Source: Branchipolynoe longqiensis | Lineage: Eukaryota > Annelida > Polychaeta > Phyllodocida > Polynoidae | NCBI GenBank assembly: GCA_030323885.1 | Contig: CM059193.1 | Location: forward strand, 92,133,990-92,197,989 | Direction of reading: 5' to 3' | Length of the DNA: 64,000 bases | Shown: positions 1-10,459 of the stretch, one piece after another | Layout: every line of letters starts with the position of its first letter | Position numbering within the stretch: position 1 is the stretch's first letter | Program-made: the position numbers and the translations under genes | Notes under the pieces: generated by a model | What the model was told of the DNA's origin: nothing | What the model saw: only the letters and a program-made list of their open reading frames with translations | Databases searched by the model: none

Positions 1-1170
1 TCGAGCCCCTTTATATTTACCAAGATATCGGACTTCATCGTGAGATGCGGGGTTCGCGAAGGCTTAGCCAGAGTCGTAAACTACCTTGATGACTTCTGTC
101 TCGTCGGTGGGACGCGGTCGGAGGTCCAGGGCGCTCAGAGAACCATCATCCATATCCTGAGAAGACTCGGGTTTTTTGTTAACTTCAAGAAGGTCAGCGG
201 TGTCAAGACCAAGGTTAAATTCCTTGGCATATTTATAGATTCTGTACGCCTCGAGCTTAGCCTTCCTCCCGATAAATTAGAGAGAACATTGGAGATACTC
301 CGCAAACTACGCGGATGCAAGAAGGCCAGTAGAAAGGAGCTTGAGCGGGTGGGGGGGCTGCTCGCTCACTGTGCCAAGGTCGTCCGGGGCGGGCGGACCT
401 TCTCTAGGCGGTTCTATGATCTCATGACCAAACTTAAGCAACCGTTTCATAGAATGAGGCTAGGCAAGGGGGTTAGGGAAGACCTCGACTGGTGGTTGAA
501 CTTCGCCAGTAGCTTTAACGGGAAGGCCAAGATTCTAGGCAAATTTGCCCCAGTTATATCCATTTACAGCGACTCTTCCAAGTGGGGCTTCGGTGCCTTG
601 CATGGCAGTGACTGGATTGTCGGCTCATACTCTGACTTGACGGAGGACATCGTGGATGATTATGTCGGTCATCACCACATCCGTCCTCCGGAGGATGTCT
701 GGGCCGCCCACATCAACGTGCAGGAGATGTGGGCGGTCTACGCATCCTGCACCCGTTGGAGTGCGGGCTGGGGCAATAGCACTGTCATTTTTGTCACCGA
801 TAGCTCGGTGGTGCAGGCAGCTCTTAATACTGGCAGGTCTAAGAGTGCCAAACTCATGCACTTCTTGCGCAGGATATTTTGGTTCTCTGTTAAATACAAC
901 TTTACCTTTAGTTCTGTTTATATACGTAGTGCTGTTAACGTAGTATGTGATGCCTTAAGTAGACTTGGTGACAATGATAGTGCCGCTAGAATCAGGAGTG
1001 TCGATGGTGCCAGAATGCTCTGTTGCAGCGACACCTTTGACCGATCGCTCGTCTCTTTCAGGGATGGCGGTCCTGAGAGTCGAGCAGCAGCAGTACCAGC
1101 ATCAGGCATACGCTCAGAACTCAACAATAGCGAGGGCCACGCAGATCAAGAAATATTTAGGATATGCTGA
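1..1170 (+). CDS. DIRS/Ngaro-like retrotransposon reverse transcriptase-RNase H, 5' part outside window
   Basis: The frame is open from the first base of the window, so the N-terminal part of the reverse transcriptase is missing. Counting from the GTG at 40, the catalytic YLDD of the polymerase is at residues 15-18, followed by an FLGIFID segment typical of DIRS-type RTs. An RNase H domain follows, with acidic residues in YSD (D178), INVQE (E229), VTD (D254) and CDALSR (D304). The domain order RT-RH, overlapped in another frame by a tyrosine recombinase, is diagnostic of DIRS-order elements. In such elements this enzyme copies element RNA into DNA. No frame breaks are seen in the visible part. 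Assignment to DIRS versus Ngaro is inference. Confidence 0.9.
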   Translation, partial: SSPFIFTKISDFIVRCGVREGLARVVNYLDDFCLVGGTRSEVQGAQRTIIHILRRLGFFVNFKKVSGVKTKVKFLGIFIDSVRLELSLPPDKLERTLEILRKLRGCKKASRKELERVGGLLAHCAKVVRGGRTFSRRFYDLMTKLKQPFHRMRLGKGVREDLDWWLNFASSFNGKAKILGKFAPVISIYSDSSKWGFGALHGSDWIVGSYSDLTEDIVDDYVGHHHIRPPEDVWAAHINVQEMWAVYASCTRWSAGWGNSTVIFVTDSSVVQAALNTGRSKSAKLMHFLRRIFWFSVKYNFTFSSVYIRSAVNVVCDALSRLGDNDSAARIRSVDGARMLCCSDTFDRSLVSFRDGGPESRAAAVPASGIRSELNNSEGHADQEIFRIC

Positions 1171-2104
1171 ACTTTTCCATTCTTCCAGGTCTCCCATACC
1201 ATGCTCCGAGGAGCAGGTGGCCCTATATGCCGCCTGGTTGGCGAGGGATCTCAAGTATGTCTCAGTGATCAACTACCTCAGTGGCCTCAATTTTTTCCTC
1301 AAGCAAAACGGTGAAAGGCCTATAGACTATACCAATTTTGTCCTTTCTTCCACCCTTAAAGGTATCCGGAGAGTTAAGTCGGATATACCTAGGCGGGCTA
1401 TGCCTCTCCTTCCCCATATGCCCCGCAAGATATTCGCTTTGTTAACCAATAGCCCCAGCCATGTCGCCTGGCGCGCAGCAGTCCTCTGCTCATTCCGAGG
1501 GTTGCTGCGTAAGTCCCAGGTCACTTTGTCCGATGCCTCTTTATTGAGATCGGACTACCGGTTTTATGACTGGGGGCTGATCTTGACCGTTTGGCGCTCC
1601 AAGACTATTCAGTTTAACGAGAGGGTCCTCGAAATACCTATATCGAGGTGTTGTGATACGGACATGTGCGCTGTTTTTTGGACTGAGCGTCATTTCAGCC
1701 AGATTGCCGCTCAACCATCTCAGGTAGCCTTCCGCATTCCATGCGGCGTCGGGAGTTCCGCCCCCTTCCCTTACTCGGCCTATCAGGAGACCCTAAAGAT
1801 ATTTTCGGCCAGGGCGGGGCTCGATGCCGCCTCCCTCTCTTCCCACTCACTCAGGAGGGGGGGTTGCACCTTCCTCTCCATGTGTGGAGCCACCATAGAG
1901 GAGCTGAAGGTCCGGGGCGACTGGGCGTCCGAAACTGTCTACTCATATCTTAAGACACCTCTCGGCACAAGGATTGTGAACGACATGAGGGTTGGGGTGG
2001 CGCTATGTTCGAGTCAGGCTGGCGTTGGGTTGGGGGGAGGACTGCCCCTGATGCAAATAAAGTCTCCTACCCATCACCTCCTCTTGTCTCTCTCCTTGCC
2101 GTAG
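965..2104 (+). CDS. tyrosine recombinase of the DIRS/Ngaro-like element
   Basis: This ORF overlaps the 3' end of the RT-RNase H frame by about 200 bp in a different frame, the usual DIRS arrangement. The first in-frame ATG is near 974, but the frame is open a little upstream. Counting from 965, the tyrosine-recombinase signature is present: Arg in SFRG (about 178), HSLRRGG with H294 and R297, GDWAS with Trp320 in the second-His position, and the VYSYLKTP segment holding the nucleophile (Tyr326 or Tyr328). In this order the enzyme integrates a circular DNA intermediate, replacing the DDE integrase of LTR elements. The last 20 or so residues are encoded by the first copy of a terminal repeat. 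All catalytic residues look intact. Confidence 0.9.
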   Translation: MVTMIVPLESGVSMVPECSVAATPLTDRSSLSGMAVLRVEQQQYQHQAYAQNSTIARATQIKKYLGYAELFHSSRSPIPCSEEQVALYAAWLARDLKYVSVINYLSGLNFFLKQNGERPIDYTNFVLSSTLKGIRRVKSDIPRRAMPLLPHMPRKIFALLTNSPSHVAWRAAVLCSFRGLLRKSQVTLSDASLLRSDYRFYDWGLILTVWRSKTIQFNERVLEIPISRCCDTDMCAVFWTERHFSQIAAQPSQVAFRIPCGVGSSAPFPYSAYQETLKIFSARAGLDAASLSSHSLRRGGCTFLSMCGATIEELKVRGDWASETVYSYLKTPLGTRIVNDMRVGVALCSSQAGVGLGGGLPLMQIKSPTHHLLLSLSLP

Positions 2105-2116
2105 CCCAACTTTATA
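2042..2116 (+). repeat. B1 copy of split direct repeat, DIRS/Ngaro-like element
   Basis: A 75-bp segment repeated at 2364-2438 with one visible mismatch (GATGC versus GACGC). It contains AATAAA and overlaps the end of the recombinase ORF. Two direct copies flanking a unique block fit the B1-A2-B2 half of the A1..B1-A2-B2 termini known for Ngaro-type elements. Confidence 0.75.
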
Positions 2117-2137
2117 GAGAGTATAATTTATTATACG

Positions 2138-2150
2138 TATATAAAAGGGG
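2138..2150 (+). promoter_or_regulatory. TATA box in the A2 segment of the element
   Basis: TATATAAAAGGGG lies between the two 75-bp direct repeats, followed by GC-rich sequence. A promoter-like motif in the segment that should be duplicated at the 5' end of the element is what a split-repeat retrotransposon needs. Function is inferred. Confidence 0.5.
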
Positions 2151-2363
2151 CGGAGCTCTCACATGATTATCTATGATATTATTATTATTATTCCTCTACT
2201 ATTATTATCCAATCGCTGACTTGCCCGCATTTGCCCCGGTCCTGGCCTACCCCAGCGCCACCACCGGGGTGTTCTTGGCACTACTTGTCCGGGCAGTCAG
2301 TCTCTCTCCTGCCGTTGAACTTTTCTTCTTTTTTTTTCTTTTTTACCGGTAGCCTATATTTTG

Positions 2364-2430
2364 CTGCCCCTGACGCAAATAAAGTCTCCTACCCATCACC
2401 TCCTCTTGTCTCTCTCCTTGCCGTAGCCCA

Positions 2431-2438
<8 letters not shown>
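2364..2438 (+). repeat. B2 copy of split direct repeat, 3' end of element
   Basis: Second copy of the 75-bp repeat at 2042-2116. It ends where an (AT)n tract begins, so this is the probable 3' terminus of the element. Confidence 0.75.

Positions 2439-2477
<39 letters not shown>
2437..2477. repeat. (AT)n microsatellite
   Basis: About 20 TA dinucleotides directly after the B2 repeat. Apparent ORFs on both strands here (Ile-Tyr runs) are an artefact of the dinucleotide repeat. Confidence 0.95.
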
Positions 2478-3002
2478 CAGGGATAAGAGCTTGATGCCTG
2501 TTGCGATATGAATATCTGAATATAATCAAGCATTTTATTATTTTTCCAAGCATTCTTGACGGAGATATACCCATGTGAAGTCATAGGCAGTCAGTGAAAC
2601 GACCCGACTAGCGTGGTTCTAAATTCTGCCGATAGATGTCACTTGTGGGGTCTATTGTATGACTGGATTTGAGTCACATGTAGAAGTCATTGGGGGCATT
2701 CGACTGGGCCCTTTCTATCCGGAACTTTACGGATGGAACGGATGGAGCCACATACACACATCCGAATCATCAGTATATGAACCCACTTCCGGTCCCAGTC
2801 GAATAGGAATTTGTTCGGAAATATTTTGATATTCGGATAGAGAGGCCCAGTCGAATGCCCCCAATATTTGGATGGTGAAAGTTCATTCGGCCACGAGAAC
2901 CTCAACCCTACTAATGATTGAGGTGATTATCATTAATTTTGTTCACTGGTCATCAAAGAACTGTGGGATTTCTCGGGTGTTGATTTGAGTAGAATGCTAG
3001 GC
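2478..3002. other. no gene seen; possible inverted-repeat element 2690-2865
   Basis: GGGGGCATTCGACTGGGCC near 2692 and its complement GGCCCAGTCGAATGCCCCC near 2845 form imperfect arms around about 150 bp, consistent with a small MITE. No coding evidence otherwise. Confidence 0.5.
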
Positions 3003-4546
3003 AGTATTCGATTAAACAACTCGGGTCACCCGAGCCACTTTTTGGCGCATGCGCAGGCCATACGACTTTAGGTTGCATAAACGAAGACGCTCGGGGCGGA
3101 AAAAAATGGTTTGGCTTAATCCAAAACTTTTTTTTAAAATAACCAATTTAGCTGCAGTAAAGTAGGATTTTAAGTATTTTATGATTGCATAGTTTAGTTA
3201 TATTTCCATTTCATTAATCTGGGTTATTAAAAAAAAAAACACATAGGACTGGTACTGGGCCGTGCCTCGGAGAAATTCCTGACGTCACGCTAGTCTGAAC
3301 GGCTTAGCTGTTGGTCGCCTCGAAAATGGAGAAGGGTCCACAGCGACGAAAGGATGAAAAACGAGTTCCCACTGGGTAATATCGAGCATACCCTTGCAGG
3401 ATGAGTTTCCCATTCATTAAGTAGTGATATTGTGTGATTTAAAGAGAAATCAATGTAGATCAATTTCAAATATACTTCAAACAATTTAATCTGTGCAAAA
3501 GATACATAAATATGTGATAATGTCTGAACAAACAACAACAACAACATAGTCAAATAATATTTTACTACACTGCTAGCTCTGTGGAGGTCTAGCCTGGTCC
3601 CCTGGCATTTATTTGCTCATGCAGAGGCATAGGAGTTTTCATCTACTATCGCTCAGTTTCCAACCTGGTCCCCTAGCCTTTGTACCGGTGTGCCGGTTTC
3701 AGCGCCCGGTCAGTTTCAGCAGCCTGTCGTGGCTTCTGCGCATGCGCGCATTTTAAGACATATGCAAAACACCCGTGGCCTCGCCGGCTACAAGCTCAGC
3801 TGTAACTATCGCTGGTGCCCGGCAGTGTTAGGGACCGATTAGGCCGAAATCTATTGAATGCGATCATATTTAACAGAATTACATACTCAAATAATGAAAT
3901 TTAATTAAATTAACCTTAAATTCCAAGCGATATTAACGTAGCAGCGAGATCAGCGTCGAATCGCTGAGTGTAAACAAAACAAATAGCAGTGCTCGCCGCA
4001 ACGTGCAAAAATCCGCGCATGCGCAGAAGCCACGACAGGCCGCTGAAACTGACCGGGCGCTGAAACCGCCACACCGGAAACAAGTTTAAACGAGCTCAAA
4101 CGAGTTCAACCATGGCTGGTTGGGTCGCACCGTGGCTGGTTGGGTGGCTCCGTAGAGCGCTGAATATGCTTATGCGAAAATGGCCGCCCCTATTAGGGGG
4201 CAGCCATTTGCAATGGAAAAGACAAGCTCTGATTGGCTGAAACCACTGAATACGACGGCCATTTTTTAGCCGCTTTTTGTCTCCAGTCTGAAAAGGGAGG
4301 AAAAGGGAGACGTCTCCGACACTGTCCGAGACGTACCCTGAAAGTGGCCCTGGTAGGTGTTATCCTACAGGACGGTACCATGTGCAAATGTGACGTCATC
4401 ACTCCTGGCACCCCCATCCAAGACGTGGGTTACTGGGGTCGGGTCGTTTTGCACACGGCACGTGTATTCGACTCCACTCGCGGTGTTCGATTTGAAATTC
4501 AAACACCTTGGGTGACCGAGTCTCCCGGAGCATCATAATCGAATCC
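3003..4546 (-). mobile_element. MITE with ACTCGGGTCACCC ends, split by a later insertion
   Basis: The left end (from 3003, TTCGATTAAACAACTCGGG) and the right end (to about 4546) match, in reverse orientation, the two halves of the uninterrupted relative at 9906-10351. The two halves are separated by about 1.1 kb (roughly 3262-4340) that is absent from that copy, so younger DNA inserted into this MITE. The right part carries the family sequence around CGCGGTGTTCGATTTG. Confidence 0.65.
3685..4077. mobile_element. foldback element with about 66-bp arms and AT-rich core 1
   Basis: The 5' arm beginning CCGGTGTGCCGGTTTCAG is the near-perfect reverse complement of the 3' arm ending CTGAAACCGCCACACCGG, with a few mismatches over about 66 bp. 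The arms end in GCGCATGCGC. The interior (about 3780-4030) is nearly identical to the interior of the element at 6177-6790, although the outer arms of the two differ. No coding capacity, so a non-autonomous element. Confidence 0.8.
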
Positions 4547-4593
4547 GACCCTAATGGCTGCCAATGTGGGAAGCTGTGTGTGAGCACAGGCGC

Positions 4594-5090
4594 ATACAGT
4601 ATAACCCTGTAAAACCAAAATTGAAGGGACCCTAGAAGTTTGTTTGGATTAACCGATCATTGGTTTAACCAAGCGTTGGCTTTGACTTTGACTTGGCTTT
4701 GGCAAAAATGCTGGTGCATTATGAATGTAATATACAATGTACGTGGAGACTTTGATTATTGTGTTTTATGTGTATACAGTATAACCCTGTTAAACAAAGC
4801 TCGGTTAAACCAAACAATTGGTTAATCCAAACTTTGTTCTGCGGCCCGGCAAAATACTACCATTTATCATATAAAAAAGTATCAGATGACCTTATAACCA
4901 CTTAAAGGTTTGGTTTAACCGTACCGGAAGTGGCATGGGGCCCGACAATTTTGTTTGGATTAACCGATACTTTGCATTAACCGACTTTGGTTTAACCAAC
5001 TTTTTTTATATGATAAATGGTAGTATTTTGCCGGGCCGTCGAAAAAAGTTTGGATTAACCGAGCTTGGTTTAAAGGGCTTGTGCTGTATG
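4594..5090. mobile_element. pogo/Tc1-like MITE with repeated internal terminus, copy 1
   Basis: It starts TACAGTATAACCCTG, ends with the complementary TTAACC/TTGGTTTAA sequence, and is full of GGTTTAACC / GGATTAACC motifs. A second copy of the 5' terminus lies inside, near 4776. A homologous copy with the same internal terminus is at 49850-50343. CAGTATAACC ends next to TA resemble pogo/Tigger-type Tc1-mariner elements; this assignment is inference. Confidence 0.65.
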
Positions 5091-5703
5091 TATTATTAAA
5101 AATAGATGAATTTCTACAAAGAAAAAAGGGAGAGTAAGTTGGGGGCGGGACTTAGGGGTTATAAGAAGGTATATCACTGAAGGTGTTTGAATTCCATATT
5201 ACCCGAGTGACATTAACCAGTGTTAACATATTGCACAATTTGTATAAGATTCAAATATAACATTAAAATAGCTTTTTTTCAACTCGGACATAGGCCTATG
5301 CACAGCATGTAAAGCTTGATATGAACTTGGATTCTGCTATTATTTGAAATGTTTTCTGCTATTATTATGAAGGTTTTCACTTTTGGTTTCCGTGGCATAA
5401 TTTAGTGCCCAGTTTCATAGAATAATCAGGCATGTGATTTCTCCGGGCCGGTTTTAACTGGAAACCAATTTTTTCTGGTTGCCGAAACCGGATTTTCCGG
5501 GAGGTTTTCAATTCAGTTTTTTTTTCTGGCCGCCACAACACCTCTGAAATACACTATTTGCACCCCTCTCGTGATGCAGGGGTATGCTGTGTATCCCCAT
5601 GATCACCTAAAAAAATTCAGGTTTTTTTTCCTGCACCCAATAATATATGCTGCTAATTTTGATATGAATATGTGTGGTCGACAGGAAATCTAAAAAGGAT
5701 TTA

Positions 5704-5880
5704 CAGGGATGAAAGTGGTCTCCGGCGAAAAAACGGAGAAAGCAAACCAGGATTATTACACCAGCGGTGAATTTCTGTGAAAATGTGGATTTACCCCCAT
5801 AGAATTGGGCAGTGTCAGGGAATCGCAGAAAAATGCCACAAGTCAGGTTTCAACTGTCCTGGTTGTGCCTAATTTATCGC
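5704..5880 (+). mobile_element. fragment of CAGGGATGAAAG-ended MITE
   Basis: It begins CAGGGATGAAAGTGGTCTC and continues through TGTCAGGGAATCGC, matching the left half of the complete relative at 36613-36925. A right-hand end of the same family (AGATCTTTCATCCC) lies near 7208-7224. Confidence 0.5.
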
Positions 5881-6176
5881 CCATAGGCCTACTTAATTCG
5901 TTCTTGTTTGGCTTTTATGTTCTAGTAACATTTCAGGTCATATAAGAACAGGATTCAAACCAACCAATTTTGTCATATACATCCTGATTCCATAGCATTT
6001 TACTTAAACGGACCCGGTGTAGGCTGCTGAGATATACGAACCGTACTCCGACAAATGCTCTCCAAGCACACCGTTGCAGGTTTTCAGTCTATGTAACTGT
6101 ATATGGGGGGGGGGGGGGAGTGCTGAAATTGGTTGCTCCTGTTGTGTTGTAGTTAGTCCAGCAGCACTGACAAGGC

Positions 6177-6790
6177 TTTTAAGCTGCGTTTACACGGGCG
6201 AGTTGAAACGCCCCAGCTGGAACCAGTTGCCTAGTTCGTTTTAAATGTGTCCGTGTAAACGCGGCACTGCGGCGTTTTAGGGCTGAACCATTTCGGCTGG
6301 AACGTCCCGCGTATACCACCTAATCAGGTGGTCTACAGGAAACGTTTCAGCTGGTTCCTAGGCAGCTATAGTGTACAATAGTGGTGCTCGCCGGCTACAG
6401 TCTCAGCAGTAACTAATCGCTGGTGCCCAGCAGTGTTAGGGCCTGATTAGGCCGAAATCTAGTGAATGCGATCATATTTAACAGAATTTCATACTCAAAT
6501 AATGAAATTTAATTAAATTAACCTTAAATTCCAACCGATATTAACGTAGCAGCTCGATCAGCGTTGAATCGCCGAGTGTAAACAAAACAAATAGCAGTGA
6601 TGCCGCAACGTGCGAAAATCCGCGCATGCGCAGAAGCCACGAAAATACGACACAGTTGTTGTTGTTTTGGGGAGTTTTCAGTCGCATTGGTGCGCTGAAG
6701 GCTGCCGTGTAAACGCGCCACGAGAACGTTTCAGGTAGAACGCTTTGTCTTGAATCGTTTTACTTTTGGCCGTGTAAACGCAGCTTTAAA
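6177..6790. mobile_element. foldback element, GCGTTTACACGG arms, AT-rich core 1
   Basis: Terminal inverted repeats AAGCTGCGTTTACACGG and CCGTGTAAACGCAGCTT bound 614 bp, flanked by TTTAA on both sides. Subterminal parts contain repeated variants of GAAACGTTTCAGCTGG. The middle (about 6391-6641) is core 1, shared with 3685-4077 and, more distantly, 47979-48482. No ORF. Confidence 0.8.
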
Positions 6791-7383
6791 CAACCATATA
6801 GAGAAACAATTTAGAATGTGCAATCTAAATATAAAGTTCAAATGTTTATTTCTCATAACCAGCTACTTTTTGTGTGAATAATTGATTAACTCATGTAGAT
6901 TAATAGACTTTAAAAGTTGAATTGAGAGCTTACTGTGGCTGGCATATTGGTGGTTCCCATGGCTTCCTCTGTGTGTGGGGAACCCCTCTAGGTCATGTGA
7001 TGAGGGAATCCCTCCTATGATGTCATTCATACATCACAGACCTCAACACTCTCCTCCCACATGTTCAGCTGCATGAACTTAACAAACTAAGCAAAGGTAT
7101 GTTTGGAGAGCTTTTGATGCCTGATTCGTTTGTGTCTGGGTGAGGTATACCCAGCGACTTTAACATTAATCGGTAAATATAAAACATCGTGGAAATCCAC
7201 GAAATCGTGGAGATCTTTCATCCCCGATTTACTACCAACTACAAGTAACAACAACAACAACAACTTCCTGTTTGAGTCAGTTTACTGTCATCTTAGTATT
7301 CAAGCAACAGACTCCAGCCAGGCAAGTCAGGTCTGGCTTCATTCTTGGAGAAGAAGGGATGCCATCATGGAGTTTTCTATATA
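6791..7383. other. no gene seen
   Basis: AT-rich sequence with no supportable gene. It contains a MITE end (AGATCTTTCATCCC near 7210) and a short CAA run near 7245. The longest ORF (7130-7384) has no recognisable feature. Confidence 0.5.
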
Positions 7384-7690
7384 AAAGATTCACCCCATAC
7401 TTGCAGTACAGGTGAAAACCAACCCATTAGAAAAAGTGCCGAAAACTGTCTACATCCTGGGTAAATGAAATGAACAGATACATTCTCAATTTAAGAAGCA
7501 AAATATATTCTTCACCTATCTGAATATTTGCCCATTATCTTTGATTTAAAAAATATAATCAAACTTTGAAAGTGAAATCGATGGCATTCTATTGTTGCCA
7601 TCTTGTCTTTTTTGCAGTCACCAACTATGTGCCGATATAAGTAACTATCATACACCAGGGATTCAAATTTGCTGTTCAATTGACCAATTT
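7384..7690 (+). mobile_element. partial copy of the ATAAAAGATTCACCC MITE
   Basis: The left end ATAAAAGATTCACCCCAT and interior (AAATGAAATGA, then TTTAAGAAGCAAA) match the complete copies at 31918-32325 and 60610-61037. A right terminus was not found. Confidence 0.5.
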
Positions 7691-7747
7691 CATATGACGT
7701 CAGCACATGTATTTAGGTCAGTGCGCGCGCTGCTTGGCTGCAGGACA

Positions 7748-8600
7748 ACATCCGATCACCCTGCAAACTCAATGGCTATAAGCAATATTCATAGAGAAAA
7801 GGTGTAATATCTCTAAAACCACACCACCTAGCCACAGACTGATTGGATTACATATAGAAAACACATTAAAAAAAGAGATTACATTAAATTTATATGGTTA
7901 GGGTTCTGTATTTCTATTAATTTTGAATAAAATTGACGTGTTGCACCACGTGTATCGGCAAACTCAATGCATTGTCAATGGCCGTGAGCAATCTTCATGC
8001 AGTAAAAGTTAAATATCTCTAAAACCACACAACCAAAAACAAACTGATTGGAATACACATAGAAAACATGTTTACCAAAAATATTATATTAAATTGATAT
8101 GGTTAGGGTTCTGGATTTCTATTAATTTTGAATAAAACTGACGTTTTGCACTGCACATACGGCAAATTCAATCAGTCAATGCATTGTCAATGGCTGTGAG
8201 CAATCTTCATGCAGTAAAAGTTAAATATCTCTAAAACCACACAACCTAGAAACAAACCGATTGGAATACACATAGAAAACATGTTTAACAACAAGATTAT
8301 ATTAAATTTATAAGGTTAGAGTTCTGGATTTCTATTAATTTTGACTAAATTTGACGTTTTGCACTGCACATACCGGCAAACTAGATGCATTGTCAATGGC
8401 CGTGAGCAATCTTCTTCCAGAAAAAAATTAACATCTCTAAAACCACACGACCTAGGCACAACCCGTTTGCAACCCAAATAGAAAACATGTTTACCAAAAA
8501 GATTATATTAAATTTATATGGTTAGGGTTCTGGATTTCTATTAATTTTGAATAAAACTGACATTTTACACTGCGCGTACCGGCAAACTCCGTGGCAGTGT
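7748..8600 (+). repeat. tandem array of about 200-bp satellite monomer (core 2)
   Basis: About four successive monomers. Each has GTCAATGGCnGTGAGCAATC, a run of AAATATCTCTAAAACCACAC, and GGTTAGGGTTCTGGATTTC. The same monomer is found as the interior of inverted-repeat elements at 13256, 21062, 30450 and 31070. Clear terminal arms are not seen here. Confidence 0.85.
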
Positions 8601-8789
8601 GCCTTCGTTCTGCAGCCGAGCTGCACATGCATACACAATGTTTGTAAACATTGAAATAGGTCTATATGAAATGAGTGTTCACACTTCCTGTCTACCATTC
8701 GCTAAAGCCCATATTTAGACTATATGGTCATTCACCCCCACAAAACTATGGGGTGAATCTTTTATTTATGAGTATTCTGCCTGGTCTGG

Positions 8790-9075
8790 CAAACAGGAGC
8801 TTTGTGGGAACGGAGCTGCTTCAAAGATGGCGGCTGCGGTTCGAAGCCGGTCACGTGACCACCGGGCAGAAATGACTGATGGTGCCACCTAGCGTAAATC
8901 ATCGGCAACTGTGGAGGAAGCGAGTGTTCGCTCTCCGCACTCCTCCAGGTGGCGCAACTTCGGCTTGGGAGACGATGGCGTTGGGAAGGTTGCTGGAACC
9001 ACCACAGTCGTTGGTCCTGTGGTTCATCACACAAGGTGGCGCCACCTTCGCCCGTAGTGGTAAGTTAGGGGGGTT
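8790..9075 (+). other. GC-rich patch, possible promoter or exon remnant, unproven
   Basis: A local GC-rich interval in an AT-rich setting contains AAGATGGCGGC, several GGTGGCGC/GGTGCCACC motifs and a donor-like G|GTAAGT near 9060. ORFs on both strands overlap it and none has a recognisable domain. It could be an old regulatory region or part of a repeat. Confidence 0.2.
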
Positions 9076-9905
9076 TGTCCGCCCAGAATTACGAACAACA
9101 TACACAATAATCCATCTTCTTTGTCGGCTACATTTAAGACTACGCTTACCTATGATAAGGCCAAATAAAATAAAAAGTTGGTGATCGTGCTCTTGATCAC
9201 ACAAATCGGGGTCAGGCGGGTGGTTTTTAAGTTAATTATTTACTTTTCTGGCGTATAAAGTAGACGTAAAATGTAACTATGTTGTATTCAGTTAGATATT
9301 TTTTTTCAAACACCCTGAATGCATAAAATTCCTGTTTTATCAGCAAGCGGTTTCCAAATGCTGCACACAAATACCTTTACACAGATTGTGTGCTTACAAA
9401 AATTGAATTGCTGCAATGCTAGCCCAATGTATTTATAACAGTTAAAAAAAAATAAAAAATTAAAGTCAGGGTCGGGCGAGGATGATCACCAATTAACAAA
9501 AGTTATATTTGGCCTAATACCAACATGCTCAGCACCTGTCCTGTTTTATTGGACTGGTTCATACTCCAGTTTTCCCCCCACACTGCACTTACTGTAGGCC
9601 TACTGACACTCATTAATAATTAACCTTAATTCAGTAAGTATTATTAATTAATATCCGCTCAAGAATACAAAATTGCATGAATTGCACATCATTGTAAACA
9701 ACGCAAGGTTATTTAAACTCTCCGGTTGTTCATGCATTTAGTTTTCTCTTTCTAAATTATGCACATTATGATGTTATCCATACTTAATGTATAAATACCC
9801 TATTAAGAATTCTCTAATTCTATACATCAATGTTGGTGTACCTAGGTGGTAAGAGATAGAGCTAGTCTATTAGTAATATATTTAGATTAAATCGCCACTA
9901 TGGCC
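9076..9905. other. no gene seen
   Basis: AT-rich intergenic sequence with short homopolymers. Nothing in it supports a gene or a bounded repeat. Confidence 0.5.
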
Positions 9906-10351
9906 GTAATCGATTAACATGACCCGGGCGACTTGGGTCACCCGAGTCGTCAGAATTTCAAATCGAACACCGCGAGTGGAGTCGGGAAATACACGTGCCG
10001 TGTGCAAAATGACCCGACCCCAGTAACCCACCTCTTGTCTGGGGTTTGTGAGGAGCGATGGCGTCACATCTGTGCTGGTACCTGTAGGATAACAGCTACC
10101 AGTACAACTCCTACGTGTTGTTATAATGCTTTTTTGTTTAATAACCCAGATTGTCAGCTTCTAGAATCATAAAATACTTTAAATCCTGTTTTACTGGACT
10201 TATATCGGTTACTGAAAAAAATATGAAGTTTTAGATTTAGTCACCATTTTCTCCACCCCGAGCATATTCGTTTATTCAACCCGAGTCTGTCGGATGTGCG
10301 CATGCGCCAAGAAGTGCCGCGGGTGACCCGAGTTGATTAATCGATTACGCC
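9906..10351 (+). mobile_element. MITE with ACTCGGGTCACCC ends, intact copy
   Basis: Ends TAATCGATTAACATGACCC and GAGTTGATTAATCGATTA are inverted repeats, each followed inward by GGGTCACCCGAG. Relatives are at 58797-59234 and, interrupted, at 3003-4546. About 446 bp and no coding capacity. Confidence 0.75.
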
Positions 10352-10459
10352 CTATATGGCTGTTCACCGCCCAAAATCCCAACAAGAGGAGCTCTTGTTA
10401 TAAAATGACCTACTGACCTGGTAACATGAACGTGTACCATACAAAATATACGGACTGTA

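Noticed and set aside
2231..2584. ORFs with Ile-Tyr runs on both strands
   Set aside because: Translation of an (AT)n microsatellite.
8762..9204. Overlapping ORFs on both strands around 9 kb
   Set aside because: A stop-poor GC-rich patch makes ORFs in several frames. No motif, no splice-consistent partner exon.
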